64,000 bases of DNA from NCBI RefSeq assembly GCF_020166105.1, contig NZ_JAIUJY010000004.1, forward strand, positions 186,001 through 250,000, given 5' to 3'. This document shows positions 40,694 through 49,397 of this stretch, piece by piece (the first letter of the stretch is position 1; each line of letters opens with the position of its first letter). Below the pieces are notes generated by a model. That model had not been told where the DNA came from. It made no database searches and saw only the letters and a list, made by a program, of their open reading frames with translations. The stretch is from Blastococcus sp. LR1. GTDB taxonomy: Bacteria > Actinomycetota > Actinomycetes > Mycobacteriales > Geodermatophilaceae. Position numbers and translations under genes: made by a program.

Positions 40694-40918
40694 TCAGCGG
40701 CTGGCGGTCCAGTCGTCGTCGGTGTCGTCGTCCGCCCAGCGGTCGGCGTACGTGTCGTCCTCTTCTTCGTCGTCGTCCGGCGCGCTGGGAGGCGCGGAGT
40801 ACGACGACGGAGATCCGGCCAGCTCGCGCTGAAGCGCGGTGAGGTCGGTGTTCGGTGAGCTGTACTTGAGCTCACGGGCCACGCGTGTCTGCTTGGCCTT
40901 CGCTCGGCCGCGCCCCAT
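40694..40918 (-). CDS. DUF3073 family protein
   Basis: A 74-aa actinobacterial protein with the invariant N-terminus 'MGRGRAKAKQTRVARELKYS' and a very acidic tail of Asp/Glu runs ('DDDEEEDDTYADRWADDD'). The charge split suggests a nucleic-acid or protein-binding adaptor; no function is established. Usually found beside purM, as here. Confidence 0.92.
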   Translation of the reverse strand: MGRGRAKAKQTRVARELKYSSPNTDLTALQRELAGSPSSYSAPPSAPDDDEEEDDTYADRWADDDTDDDWTASR

Positions 40919-41041
40919 CGGCTCGACCCCCTCGTTACCGGAGTACGGCGGCCCAGCCCGCGGCTGGACGGCCCGCGTGGCGACCCCGACTGAAGTGACT
41001 ATGTCTTGGCCAACCTTACGACACGGATCCGCGGCGGGCAC

Positions 41042-41076
41042 ACGTCCCTCCCCGGGGAGGCCATACGTCCCTCCCC
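41042..41076. repeat. Tandem 23-bp repeat with GC palindrome
   Basis: The 12-nt word starting at 41042 recurs at 41065. The first copy contains a 14-bp perfect palindrome (41047-41060). It lies in the gap between the leucine-dehydrogenase-like and DUF3073 genes, both on the minus strand, and may end the former or precede the latter's promoter. Confidence 0.45.
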
Positions 41077-41114
41077 CAGGGGCCCGGCGTCGCCCGTCCG
41101 AGCGACCCGGAACC

Positions 41115-42179
41115 TCAGCGGGGAAGCCGGATCGTGGCCAGTCGGCCCACCGACGAGATGCGCTCCTCGGCCAGGCGATCGGCGGCGACGGCGGGGGAGA
41201 TGCCATCGGATTCCGCGAGTGCGAACACCCGCAGCGCGACGTCGTAGATGCCTGAGGCCTTGGACTGGGCGCGGGGGAAGGAGAACCCGTGCCGCTCGTC
41301 CTCCACCTGGATGACGCCGCCGGCGTTCACCAGGAAGTCCGGGGCGTAGAGGATGCCGCGCTCGCGCAGCCGGTCGGCGATCTCCGGCGTCGCCAGCTGG
41401 TTGTTGGCGCCGCCGCAGACGATCCGGCCGGGCAGCTCCGAGACGGTCTCCTCGTCGAGCGCCCCGCCCAGCGCGCAGGGCGCGTAGACGTCGTGCGGTG
41501 TGCGCACGAGCGCCGCCGTGTCGGCCACGGCCCGGACGCCGGGGTGACGGGCCTGCAGCCGTTCCACGGCCGCGGGGTCGACGTCGGTGACGACGACGTC
41601 CGCGCCGTCGTCCACGAGGTGCCCCGCCAGCCAGGAGCCCACCTTGCCGACGCCGGCGATCGCGACGGTGCGCCCCGCGAGGGAGGGGGAGCCCCAGCAC
41701 TGCTGCGCGGCGGCGCGCATGCCCTGGAAGACCCCGTAGGCCGTCAGCACCGACGAGTCGCCGCAGCCGCCGTAGGCCTCGGAGCGGCCGTGCGCGTACC
41801 GGGTCTCCCGGGCGACGACGTCGAGATCGGCGTTGTACGTGCCCACGTCGCAGGCGGTCAGGTAGCGCCCACCCAGGGACTCCACGAACCGGCCGTAGGC
41901 GCGCAGCAGCGCCTCGGTCTTGTCGGTCTGCGGATCGCCGATGATCACCGCCTTGCCGCCGCCGAGATCCAGCCCGGCGAGGCTGTTCTTGTACGACATC
42001 GCCCGGGACAGCCGCAGCGCGTCGGCGACCGCGGCGTCCTCGCTGGCGTAGGGGTAGAAGCGCGTGCCGCCGAGCGCCGGGCCGAGCGCCGTCGAGTGGA
42101 TGGCGATCACGGCTCGCAGCCCCGATCCGGGATCGGTGCAGAACACGACCTGCTCGTGACCGGAGGTGAGGACGTCCAC
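41115..42179 (-). CDS. Glu/Leu/Phe/Val dehydrogenase (leucine dehydrogenase-like)
   Basis: A 354-aa NAD-dependent amino-acid dehydrogenase that reversibly deaminates branched-chain or aromatic amino acids. The substrate domain has '[19 protein letters not shown]' with the two active-site lysines (about residues 62 and 74) and '[12 protein letters not shown]' with the catalytic Asp. The NAD fold shows '[17 protein letters not shown]', then 'CGGANNQL' and '[12 protein letters not shown]'. The length matches leucine dehydrogenases (about 350) rather than glutamate ones. Start GTG 42179 has TAGGCT 6 nt upstream. Confidence 0.9.
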   Translation of the reverse strand: MDVLTSGHEQVVFCTDPGSGLRAVIAIHSTALGPALGGTRFYPYASEDAAVADALRLSRAMSYKNSLAGLDLGGGKAVIIGDPQTDKTEALLRAYGRFVESLGGRYLTACDVGTYNADLDVVARETRYAHGRSEAYGGCGDSSVLTAYGVFQGMRAAAQQCWGSPSLAGRTVAIAGVGKVGSWLAGHLVDDGADVVVTDVDPAAVERLQARHPGVRAVADTAALVRTPHDVYAPCALGGALDEETVSELPGRIVCGGANNQLATPEIADRLRERGILYAPDFLVNAGGVIQVEDERHGFSFPRAQSKASGIYDVALRVFALAESDGISPAVAADRLAEERISSVGRLATIRLPR

Positions 42180-42185
42180 GCAGCC

Positions 42186-42191
42186 AGCCTA
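42186..42191 (-). promoter_or_regulatory. -10 element of the leucine-dehydrogenase-like gene (leaderless)
   Basis: TAGGCT on the minus strand with 6 nt to GTG 42179. Confidence 0.55.
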
Positions 42192-42345
42192 GAACGCCTG
42201 CGGCTGTACCCCGGACGGAGGAGACGTCGCCGCGTCGGGCCCCTCCTGAGCGCCTTCCGGCACCGAGGTGGAGCATGATCCTGGGTCGGACCGAGAACAC
42301 GGTCGGCTCCGCGGGCACGGCCCGTGACCACAGGAGGACTTCCCG

Positions 42346-43326
42346 ATGCCCGCACCGAAGCGACTGCTGGCGCTCGCCGTGGCCGCACCCCTGCTGCTCT
42401 CCGCCTGCACCACCGACGGTGGCGGCGACTCGGGCGGGGAGGGCTCCGCCGGCTCTCCGGCTGGTGGCGACCTGACCTTCTCGGTCATCACGCACGGCTC
42501 GGCCGGTGACGCGTTCTGGGACGTCGTGCAGAACGGCACCGAGCAGGCCGGCGAGGACCTGGGCATCGACGTCGACTACCAGAGCGACGGCGACCCCCAG
42601 CGCCAGGCGCAGCTGATCGACGCCGCGGTGAACTCCGACGTCGACGGCATCGTCGTATCGATGGCGAACCCGGACGCTCTGGAGGACTCGATCTCCGCGG
42701 CGGTCGAGGCCGGCATCCCGGTCGTCACCATCAACTCCGGCGGCGACCGCTCCGACGAGTTCGGCGCGATCGGGCACGTCGGCCAGGACGAGGCGATCGC
42801 GGGCCGCGGCGCCGGCGAGGAGCTCGCGGCCGGGGGCGCGCGGAAGGTCCTGTGCGTCGTGCACGAGGCGGGCAACATCGGCCACCAGCAGCGCTGCGAC
42901 GGCGCCTCGGAGGGCCTGGGCGCCCCGGTGACGCCGCTGCAGGTGGACATCAACGACCTGCAGGGTGCGCAGTCGGCCATCGCCTCCCAGCTGCAGGGCG
43001 ACGCCACCATCGACGCCGTCCTCACGCTCAACTCCGCCGTGGCCGCGGTCGCCGTCGAGGCGGCCGCCGACGCCGGCTCCGAGGCGCGGGTCGCCACCTT
43101 CGACCTCAACGAGGACGTCATCGCCGGCATTCAGGCCGGCGACATCGCCTTCGCCGTGGACCAGCAGCAGTACGAGCAGGGGTACCTGCCGATCGTGATG
43201 CTCAAGCTCTACGCCGAGAACCTGAACACCGTCGGCGGGGGGCAGCCGGTCCTGACCGGCCCGGGCATCGTGGACGCCGAGAACGTCGACGAGATCGCCG
43301 ACCTGGCCTCGGCCGGCACGCGCTGA
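42346..43326 (+). CDS. Sugar ABC transporter substrate-binding lipoprotein
   Basis: A 326-aa periplasmic-binding protein of the ribose/fructose class (peripla_BP_4). The signal peptide ends with lipobox 'LLLSAC', Cys21 lipidated. Sugar-binding landmarks: 'HGSAGDAFWDVVQNG', 'VDGIVVSMANPDALE', 'NSGGDRSDEFGAIGHVGQDE' and 'DQQQYEQGYLPIVM'. AGGAGG lies upstream of ATG 42346. First gene of a complete three-gene importer; overlaps the permease frame. Confidence 0.92.
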   Translation: MPAPKRLLALAVAAPLLLSACTTDGGGDSGGEGSAGSPAGGDLTFSVITHGSAGDAFWDVVQNGTEQAGEDLGIDVDYQSDGDPQRQAQLIDAAVNSDVDGIVVSMANPDALEDSISAAVEAGIPVVTINSGGDRSDEFGAIGHVGQDEAIAGRGAGEELAAGGARKVLCVVHEAGNIGHQQRCDGASEGLGAPVTPLQVDINDLQGAQSAIASQLQGDATIDAVLTLNSAVAAVAVEAAADAGSEARVATFDLNEDVIAGIQAGDIAFAVDQQQYEQGYLPIVMLKLYAENLNTVGGGQPVLTGPGIVDAENVDEIADLASAGTR

Positions 43327-44381
43327 GCGCCCCGCAGGTCACCGCTCCGGCCGAGCGGCGGGCCGACGAGCGGCTGTCCGCTCCCGGCCCGCTCCGCCGG
43401 TTGTTGGTCAAGCCCGAGCTGGGTGCCCTCGTCGGGGCGATCGCCGTCTTCGCCTTCTTCGCGGTGCAGTCGGAGACGTTCCGGTCGACGCGCGGGATCG
43501 CCAACTGGCTGGACCCGGCGTCGACGCTGGGGATCATGGCGGTCGCGGTCGCCCTGCTGATGATCGGCGGGCACTTCGACCTGTCCGCCGGCGTGCTGGT
43601 CGGCACGACCGCGCTGACCGTCGGCATCGTGGCCACGGAGTTCGGTCAGAACCTGTGGGTCGCCATCGGCGTCTCGCTGGTGCTGGCGCTGCTGATCGGC
43701 TTCGTCAACGGCTGGCTGGTCACGCGCACCGGGCTGCCGAGCTTCATCATCACGCTGGGCACGTTCCTGATGCTCCAGGGGCTGAACCTCGGCCTGACGA
43801 AACTCTTCACGAGCACGGTCACCGTCACCGGCATCGACGACGTCCCCGGCTACGCGGCCGCGGAGTGGGTCTTCGCCTCACGGGTCGAGATCCTGGGCGC
43901 CGAGGTGCGCATCGCCGTCCTGTGGTGGCTGCTGTTCACCGCGCTGGCCACCTGGGTGCTGCTGCGCACCCGGTTCGGCAACTGGGTGTTCGCCACCGGC
44001 GGTGACGACGCCGCGGCCCGCAACGTCGGGGTCCCGGCCCGCCGCACCTCCATCGTCCTGTTCATGACGACGGCCGGCGCGGCCTGGTTCGTCGGGACGA
44101 CGCTGGCCGTGCGGCTCACCTCGGTGCAGGCCAACACCGGCATCGGGCAGGAGCTGATCTACATCGTCGCGGCGGTGATCGGTGGCTGCCTGCTGACCGG
44201 TGGCTTCGGCTCGGCGATCGGCGCCTCGCTGGGTGCGCTGATCTTCGGCATGACGCAGCTCGGCATCCCGTACCTGCGCTGGGACGCCGACTGGTTCTAC
44301 TTCTTCCTGGGCGCGATGCTGCTGCTCGCCGTGCTGGGCAACCGGCTGGTCCGGCGCTACGCCGAGGCGGCCCGGCGATGA
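43323..44381 (+). CDS. Sugar ABC transporter permease
   Basis: A membrane subunit of about 352 aa with roughly nine TM segments: '[15 protein letters not shown]', '[19 protein letters not shown]' and '[20 protein letters not shown]' place it in the ribose/fructose-type permeases. There is no ATG, GTG or TTG near the gene junction; CTG 43323 overlaps the preceding TGA (CTGA) and would preserve the usual coupling. The next in-frame candidates are TTG 43401/43404, which would remove 26 residues before TM1. Stop overlaps the ATPase ATG by 4 bp. Confidence 0.88.
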   Translation: MSAPQVTAPAERRADERLSAPGPLRRLLVKPELGALVGAIAVFAFFAVQSETFRSTRGIANWLDPASTLGIMAVAVALLMIGGHFDLSAGVLVGTTALTVGIVATEFGQNLWVAIGVSLVLALLIGFVNGWLVTRTGLPSFIITLGTFLMLQGLNLGLTKLFTSTVTVTGIDDVPGYAAAEWVFASRVEILGAEVRIAVLWWLLFTALATWVLLRTRFGNWVFATGGDDAAARNVGVPARRTSIVLFMTTAGAAWFVGTTLAVRLTSVQANTGIGQELIYIVAAVIGGCLLTGGFGSAIGASLGALIFGMTQLGIPYLRWDADWFYFFLGAMLLLAVLGNRLVRRYAEAARR

Positions 44382-45184
44382 CGCGCCCGCTGATGACCCG
44401 GGACGACGCGCCGCTGCTCGAGCTGCGCGACCTGGGCAAGGACTACGGCTCGGTCATCGCGCTCGACGGCATCAGCGCCACGGTGCGCGCCGGCGAGGTG
44501 ACCTGCGTGCTCGGGGACAACGGCGCGGGCAAGTCCACGCTGATCAAGATCCTGTCCGGGGTGCACCGGGCGGACCGGGGAGAGCTCCTCCTCGACGGCG
44601 CCCCGGTGGCGTTCGGCGCACCGCGCGAGGCGCTCGACGCCGGGATCGCGACCGTCTACCAGGACCTCGCGATGATCCCGCTGATGGCGATCTGGCGGAA
44701 CTTCTTCCTGGGCGCGGAGCCGACGAAGGGATGGGGTCCGTTCCGCCGGTTCGACGGGGCGCAGGCCCGGGACGTCACCCGCCGCGAGCTGGCCGCGATG
44801 GGCATCGACATCCGCGACCCCGACCAGCCCGTGGGCACGCTCTCGGGCGGCGAGCGCCAGTCGGTGGCCATCGCCCGTGCGGTGTACTTCGGCGCCCGGG
44901 TGCTGATCCTGGACGAGCCGACGTCGGCCCTCGGCGTGAAGCAGGCCGGCGTCGTCCTGCGCTACGTGGCCCAGGCGCGCGACCGCGGGGTGGGCGTCGT
45001 GCTGATCACCCACAACCCGCACCACGCCTATCCGGTCGGGGACCGGTTCCTGCTGCTGAACCGGGGCCGCAGCCTCGGGGAGTTCGCCAAGGAGGACATC
45101 TCCCGCGAGGAGCTGACCCGGCTGATGGCCGGTGGGGCGGAGCTCGACGCGCTCGCGCACGAGCTGGAACGACCCGGCAACTGA
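44378..45184 (+). CDS. Sugar ABC transporter ATP-binding protein
   Basis: A 268-aa single-domain ATPase with all catalytic motifs: Walker A 'GDNGAGKST' (about 48), signature '[14 protein letters not shown]' (about 156), Walker B/D-loop '[10 protein letters not shown]', and switch His in '[10 protein letters not shown]'. FrcA-like. It couples to the permease by an ATGA overlap and completes the operon binding protein-permease-ATPase. It is the active counterpart of the degenerate ATPase at 16381-17217. Confidence 0.93.
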   Translation: MTRPLMTRDDAPLLELRDLGKDYGSVIALDGISATVRAGEVTCVLGDNGAGKSTLIKILSGVHRADRGELLLDGAPVAFGAPREALDAGIATVYQDLAMIPLMAIWRNFFLGAEPTKGWGPFRRFDGAQARDVTRRELAAMGIDIRDPDQPVGTLSGGERQSVAIARAVYFGARVLILDEPTSALGVKQAGVVLRYVAQARDRGVGVVLITHNPHHAYPVGDRFLLLNRGRSLGEFAKEDISREELTRLMAGGAELDALAHELERPGN

Positions 45185-45214
45185 CCGGATTGTCGACATA
45201 CCGATAGCTACGAG

Positions 45215-45232
45215 ACGGTCACCGACCGTTTT
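45215..45232 (+). terminator. Small hairpin with T-run after the sugar importer
   Basis: ACGGTC (45215-45220) / GACCGT (45224-45229) with a 3-nt loop, followed by TTT. Weak but the only candidate before the M23 gene. Confidence 0.4.
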
Positions 45233-45268
45233 GGTTGCGGCGCCCCTCGCGTGCCGCGTGTTGTCTTT

Positions 45269-45283
45269 GTGACTAGTGGTGAC
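45269..45283. promoter_or_regulatory. Direct repeat GTGAC-N5-GTGAC upstream of M23 peptidase
   Basis: Two GTGAC words 10 bp apart, 54 bp before the ATG. Resembles tandem GTnAC sites of the response regulator MtrA, which controls cell-wall hydrolases in actinobacteria; this identification is tentative. Confidence 0.4.
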
Positions 45284-45336
45284 GGTGCGACTCTGCTGGG
45301 GCATCACGCCCCACCCTCTTCCCCAGGGAGCGAGTC

Positions 45337-46677
45337 ATGTCCCACCGCCGTCCGACCGGACCGGTGACACCCGGGACCGGTAGCCGCCGGTCCGTTCCGG
45401 GTCGTCCCGCCCGGTCCCTGCGCGCCGCGCTGCTCGGCGTCGTGGCCGGCGTGGCGCTGATCGGCTCCACAGTCCCTGCCGTCGCCGCCCCTCCGCCGCC
45501 CAACCCCACCGACAGCCAGCTCGGTGCCGCGCGGACCACCCAGCAGGCAGCGGCCACCGAGGTGGGAAGGCTCAGCGGACTCCTCGCCGGAGCCGAGGCC
45601 GAGCTCGAGCGGGTCGGCATCCAGGCCGAGGCGGCCGGTGTCGCCTACGAGGCGGCGCTGGAGGCGTTCCAGCTGGCGCAGGCGGCGGCCGACCAGGCGG
45701 CCGCCGAGTTGCAGGCGGCGGCCGAGGCCGTCGCCGCGGCCGAGGCCCGGATCGCGCACTTCTCCCGGGACACGTACATGAAGGGTTCGGCGCTCGCCAG
45801 CTCCGTGGCGCTGCTGGACTCCGAGGGCCCGGGCGAGCTCATCCAGCGGGCGGCGATCCTCGACTACGTCGCGGAGAACCAGATCGACGTCCTCGGTGCG
45901 CTGGAGGTGGCCCGCGCCCGCCAGGCGAACGCCGACTCGCAGGCCCGTGCCGCCCGGGACGAGAGCGCCTCCGCGGAGGACGCCGCACAGGCGGCCAAGC
46001 GGACCGCCGACTCCCAGCTCGCCGTCCAGCAGGCCTCCTACCAGCAGGTCAGCGCGCAGAAGGCGCAGTACGAGCAGCAGTTGCAGGCCGCCCAGATCCA
46101 GCTCCTCCAGCTGCAGGGGGCGCGCAACGCCTACGCCCAGTGGGAGGCGCAGAAGCGGGCCGAGGAAGCGGCGGCGATCGCCGAGGCCCAGCGCGCCGCG
46201 GCAGCCGCGGCCGCCGCCTCCCGCGGGCCGAGCAGCGGTGGTGGCGGCAGCGTCGGGCAGGTCATCTCCGGCCACGCCAAGCCGACCTCGGGCCGGGTGT
46301 CGAGCTGCTTCGGCTGGCGCTGGGGCGCGCTGCACGGGGGCGTGGACATCGCCGCCCCGATCGGCACCCCCGTGTACGCGGCCTCCTCCGGGGTGGTGCG
46401 CCGGGCCGGTGCGGCCACCGGGTTCGGGCTGGCCGTCTACCTCGAGGGCGACGACGGCGAGGTCACCGTCTACGGGCACGTGAACCGCTACTTCGTCTCG
46501 GCGGGTGAGCGCGTCTCGGCCGGTGAGCAGATCGCCGAGGTCGGCAACCGCGGGCAGTCCACGGGCCCCCACCTGCACTTCGAGGTGCACCCCGGCGGCG
46601 CGATGCACGGCGGTCAGGTCAACCCCGTTCCGTGGCTCAACGCGCGCGGCATCTACCTCGGCGGCTGCGGGGGATGA
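45337..46677 (+). CDS. Secreted M23 peptidoglycan endopeptidase with coiled coil
   Basis: A 446-aa exported protein. The long signal peptide has its hydrophobic core at 'AALLGVVAGVALIGSTVPAV'. Residues about 55-300 are a long Ala/Glu/Gln-rich coiled coil of the NlpD/EnvC or P60 type. A Ser/Gly linker leads to the LytM/M23 domain (about 315-440): 'LHGGVDIAAPIGTPVYAA' with the HxxxD zinc ligands near residue 330, 'VTVYGHVNRYFV', and 'GPHLHFEVHP' with the HxH motif near 411. All zinc ligands are intact. It should cut peptide cross-links during division or growth. AGGGAG before ATG. Confidence 0.92.
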   Translation: MSHRRPTGPVTPGTGSRRSVPGRPARSLRAALLGVVAGVALIGSTVPAVAAPPPPNPTDSQLGAARTTQQAAATEVGRLSGLLAGAEAELERVGIQAEAAGVAYEAALEAFQLAQAAADQAAAELQAAAEAVAAAEARIAHFSRDTYMKGSALASSVALLDSEGPGELIQRAAILDYVAENQIDVLGALEVARARQANADSQARAARDESASAEDAAQAAKRTADSQLAVQQASYQQVSAQKAQYEQQLQAAQIQLLQLQGARNAYAQWEAQKRAEEAAAIAEAQRAAAAAAAASRGPSSGGGGSVGQVISGHAKPTSGRVSSCFGWRWGALHGGVDIAAPIGTPVYAASSGVVRRAGAATGFGLAVYLEGDDGEVTVYGHVNRYFVSAGERVSAGEQIAEVGNRGQSTGPHLHFEVHPGGAMHGGQVNPVPWLNARGIYLGGCGG

Positions 46678-46693
46678 CGGGCGTCAGCCCGTC
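46676..46693. terminator. Hairpin at convergent gene ends
   Basis: GACGGGC / GCCCGTC with a 4-nt loop, overlapping the M23 stop and the last codons of the lipoprotein on the other strand. Confidence 0.45.
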
Positions 46694-47163
46694 GCGTCGT
46701 CCTCGATGCCGCACTCGTCCCGGAGGTAGTCGCCCACGTTCGTCGACGCCGCGCCCAGCTGCTGCTGCAGCGGGGTGAGCTGCTGGTCCAGGGTGGTCAG
46801 GGCGTCGGGATCGGTGAAGTCGATGCCGGCGATCGCGGCGGAGAACTGCTCGACGCCGCCGGCGAGGGCTGCCCAGTCGCCGGAGATCTCGTCCGGGGCC
46901 TGGATGGCCCGGATCTCGCTGGCGGCCTCGTCCAGGATCGCCGGCAGGCGAGTGGGGTCGGACTGATCGCTGACAGTCGCCTGCAGCCGCTCCTGGATGC
47001 TCGCGGCCGCGGTGCAGAACTCCGGGTCGGCGGGCTCGGCCGTCGTCGCCGAGGCGCTGGAGGTGCCCGCCTCCTCCTCGTCGGAGCCCCCGCACGCGAC
47101 GAGCAGCACGGCGGCCGCGGCCACGGCGGGTCCTGTGCGGAGAGCGGAGCGGGGACGGCCCAT
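46684..47163 (-). CDS. Lipoprotein, function unknown
   Basis: A 159-aa exported protein. Signal peptide with lipobox 'VLLVACGGS'; a Ser/Ala/Glu spacer; then a helical domain about residues 48-150 with 'FCTAAASIQERLQATV', 'EIRAIQAPDEISGDWAAL' and 'LRDECGIE', the two Cys possibly forming a disulfide. Many actinobacterial lipoproteins share this helical layout; the role is unknown. TAACCT sits 7 nt before the ATG. Confidence 0.82.
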   Translation of the reverse strand: MGRPRSALRTGPAVAAAAVLLVACGGSDEEEAGTSSASATTAEPADPEFCTAAASIQERLQATVSDQSDPTRLPAILDEAASEIRAIQAPDEISGDWAALAGGVEQFSAAIAGIDFTDPDALTTLDQQLTPLQQQLGAASTNVGDYLRDECGIEDDATG

Positions 47164-47170
47164 GGGCGGG

Positions 47171-47176
47171 AGGTTA
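47171..47176 (-). promoter_or_regulatory. -10 element of lipoprotein gene (leaderless)
   Basis: TAACCT on the minus strand with 7 nt to ATG 47163. Confidence 0.5.
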
Positions 47177-47208
47177 GCGGCCGGAAGCGGAGCGCGGTGC
47201 CGCACCGT

Positions 47209-47214
47209 TACCGT
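47209..47214 (+). promoter_or_regulatory. -10 element of the MBL/ligase/GMC operon (leaderless)
   Basis: TACCGT with 6 nt to GTG 47221. Confidence 0.5.
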
Positions 47215-47220
47215 GCGTCC

Positions 47221-48090
47221 GTGCCCGCTCCGACCGATCCCCGCGCCGGCTGGGGCCTCCCCGCTCCCGGGGAGCTGCCCCGCACCGCCGACCTGGAACC
47301 GCTGGTCACCCGCGTGCTGGCACCCAACCCCTCGCCGATGACCCTGGACGGCACGAACACCTACGTCGTCGGGGCTCCCGGCAGTGGTCAGGCGGTGCTG
47401 GTCGATCCGGGCCCGGACGACGCCGCGCACCTCGCCGCCGTCGAGGCCGCGCTCGCCGCCCGCGACGCCCGTTGCGTCGGCGTCCTCGTCACGCACCACC
47501 ACGGGGACCACGCCGAGGCCGCACTGCCCTGGGGCGCCCGCTTCGGGGCGCCGGTGGCCGCTGCGAGCGCCGACGTCGCCGGCCCCGGCGGACGCCTGCT
47601 GGAGCCGGGCGAGCGGCTGACGCTGGCCGGCACGGCGATCGACGTCGTCCCCACGCCCGGGCACACCGCGGACCACCTCGCCTTCCGGCTGGAGTCCGGC
47701 GCCGTCCTGGTGGGCGACCACGTGCTCGGCCGGGGCACCTCCGTCGTGACGCATCCCGAGGGCGACGTCGTGGCGTACCTGGAGTCGCTGCGCCGGGTGC
47801 ACGATCTCGGTCCGAGCGCGCTCTACTGCGGCCACGGCCCCGAGCTGACCGAGGATCCGGGCGCGGTGCTGACGTACTACCTGGCGCACCGGGCCTTCCG
47901 CGAACAGCAGCTGCTCGACGCACTGGCCGACGGCGCCCGCAGCGTCGACGAGCTCGTCGCGAGCATCTACGCCGAGGTGCCGCGCGAGGTCTGGCCGGCC
48001 GCGGCGCAGTCCACCCGGGCCGGCCTGGAGAAGCTGGCCGCCGAGGGGCGCGTCGCGCTCGGGACGGCGGGGGAGGTGCGGCCGGCATGA
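47221..48090 (+). CDS. MBL-fold hydrolase (LACTB2-like)
   Basis: A 289-aa metallo-beta-lactamase-fold protein. Ligands: 'LVTHHHGDHAEAAL' (HxHxDH), 'PTPGHTADHLAF', 'LVGDHVLGRG' and 'YCGHGPEL'. The C-terminal 80 residues ('YYLAHRAFREQQLLDALADG' and following) form the winged-helix-like tail of the LACTB2/RNase Z-like group, whose members act on RNA or thioesters. First gene of a tight operon; the ligase start overlaps by 4 bp. Confidence 0.9.
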   Translation: MPAPTDPRAGWGLPAPGELPRTADLEPLVTRVLAPNPSPMTLDGTNTYVVGAPGSGQAVLVDPGPDDAAHLAAVEAALAARDARCVGVLVTHHHGDHAEAALPWGARFGAPVAAASADVAGPGGRLLEPGERLTLAGTAIDVVPTPGHTADHLAFRLESGAVLVGDHVLGRGTSVVTHPEGDVVAYLESLRRVHDLGPSALYCGHGPELTEDPGAVLTYYLAHRAFREQQLLDALADGARSVDELVASIYAEVPREVWPAAAQSTRAGLEKLAAEGRVALGTAGEVRPA

Positions 48091-49397
48091 CGGTCCCGGT
48101 GGTGACGAGCGCCGGCAGCGAGCGGGACCAGCGCCGCGCGGCCGCCTCCCTCGCGGCCGCAGGGCTAGGCGCCGGGGACCGGCTGCTGGTCTCGGCCGCG
48201 GCGTCGCCCGAACTGCTGGCCGTGGTGCTCGGGGCGCTGCGCACCGGCATCGTGCCCGTCGTGCTGGACCCGGCGCTGCCGGCCGAGGAGCGTGCGGCGC
48301 TGGCGGAGGACGCCGATGCCGCTCTGGACGCCGGCGACGACCCCGGCCGGCTCCTGGGAGAGGACGAGGCTGAGCTGGCCGACGTCCCGCTGGCCCGGCC
48401 GATGCACTACACGTCCGGCACCACCGGCCGCCGCAAGGGCGTGTGGTCCGGCGTCCTGGCCGAGGACCACGCCCGCGCCCTGGCCGCGGAGGAGATCGAG
48501 CTGTGGGGCTTCGGGCCGGCCGACCGGCATCTGGTCCTCTCGCCGCTGCACCACAGCGCACCGCTGCGGTTCTCGATCCACACGCTGCTCGCCGGCGGCG
48601 AGGTGCTGCTGCCCGGCCCCTTCGACGCCGCCACGGCCGCCCGCACGATCACCGGGCTCCGGCCGACCACCACCTTCTGCGTGCCCACCCACCTGCAGCG
48701 GCTGCTGGCCCGTGACGACGTCGACTGGTCCTCGTTCCGCCGCCTCGTGCACGCGGGCGCTCCCTGCCCGGAGCCGCTCAAGCGCGCCGTCCTGGCCGCC
48801 CTGCCCGAGGGCAGCGTCTGGGAGTTCTACGGCTCCACGGAGGCCCAGTTCACCGTCTGCTCGCCCGAGGACTGGCTCGCGCATCCCGGCAGCGTCGGGC
48901 GGGCCCGCCCCGGCCGCCGGCTGGAGACCGACGAGCGCGGTCAGCTGTGGTGCGCCGTGCCCCCGTGGGCGCGTTTCGAGTACTGGCGCGCCCCGGAGAA
49001 GACGGCGGAGGCCTGGCGAGGCGACCTGGTCACCGTGGGCGACCTCGGCCGGGTCGACGACGACGGCGTCGTGTGGCTCGACGGCCGCCGCGAGGACCTG
49101 GTGATCTCCGGCGGGGTGAACGTCTACCCCGCAGAGGTGGAGGCCGTCCTGGACGCGCACCCGGGAGTGGTGGAGAGCGCTGTATTCGGCGTTCCCGATC
49201 CGGACTGGGGCCAGCGGGTGGTGGCCGCCTACGTGGGCGACGCCGAGGCCGGTGACCTCGCCGACTGGGCCCGCGAGCGGCTGGCCCCGGCCAAGCGCCC
49301 CAAGGCCCTCCACCCGCTGCCCGGCCTGCCGCGCACCTCCACCGGCAAGGTGCGCCGGCTGGACCTGCCGGGGGTGCTGGGCCTCACCGATGGCTGA
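48087..49397 (+). CDS. AMP-dependent acyl-CoA ligase, short form
   Basis: A 436-aa ANL-superfamily enzyme that activates a carboxylic acid with ATP. Core motifs: A3 'HYTSGTTGRRKGVWSG' (about 107), A5 'WEFYGSTEAQFTV' (about 249), A7/A8 'VTVGDLGRVDDDGVVW' and 'SGGVNVYPAEVE' (about 346), A10 'TSTGKVRRLDL' with the catalytic Lys (about 425). The N-terminal domain is shorter than usual (typical total 500-550 aa), as in some long-chain or benzoate-like ligases. Substrate unknown. Overlaps both neighbours, so it is co-translated with the MBL and GMC genes. Confidence 0.9.
   Translation: MTVPVVTSAGSERDQRRAAASLAAAGLGAGDRLLVSAAASPELLAVVLGALRTGIVPVVLDPALPAEERAALAEDADAALDAGDDPGRLLGEDEAELADVPLARPMHYTSGTTGRRKGVWSGVLAEDHARALAAEEIELWGFGPADRHLVLSPLHHSAPLRFSIHTLLAGGEVLLPGPFDAATAARTITGLRPTTTFCVPTHLQRLLARDDVDWSSFRRLVHAGAPCPEPLKRAVLAALPEGSVWEFYGSTEAQFTVCSPEDWLAHPGSVGRARPGRRLETDERGQLWCAVPPWARFEYWRAPEKTAEAWRGDLVTVGDLGRVDDDGVVWLDGRREDLVISGGVNVYPAEVEAVLDAHPGVVESAVFGVPDPDWGQRVVAAYVGDAEAGDLADWARERLAPAKRPKALHPLPGLPRTSTGKVRRLDLPGVLGLTDG

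Noticed and set aside
45185-45336. Cyclic-di-AMP (ydaO) riboswitch ahead of the M23 endopeptidase
   Set aside because: Such riboswitches precede wall hydrolases in actinobacteria, but the 152-bp gap lacks the conserved ydaO core and is too short for it together with a promoter.
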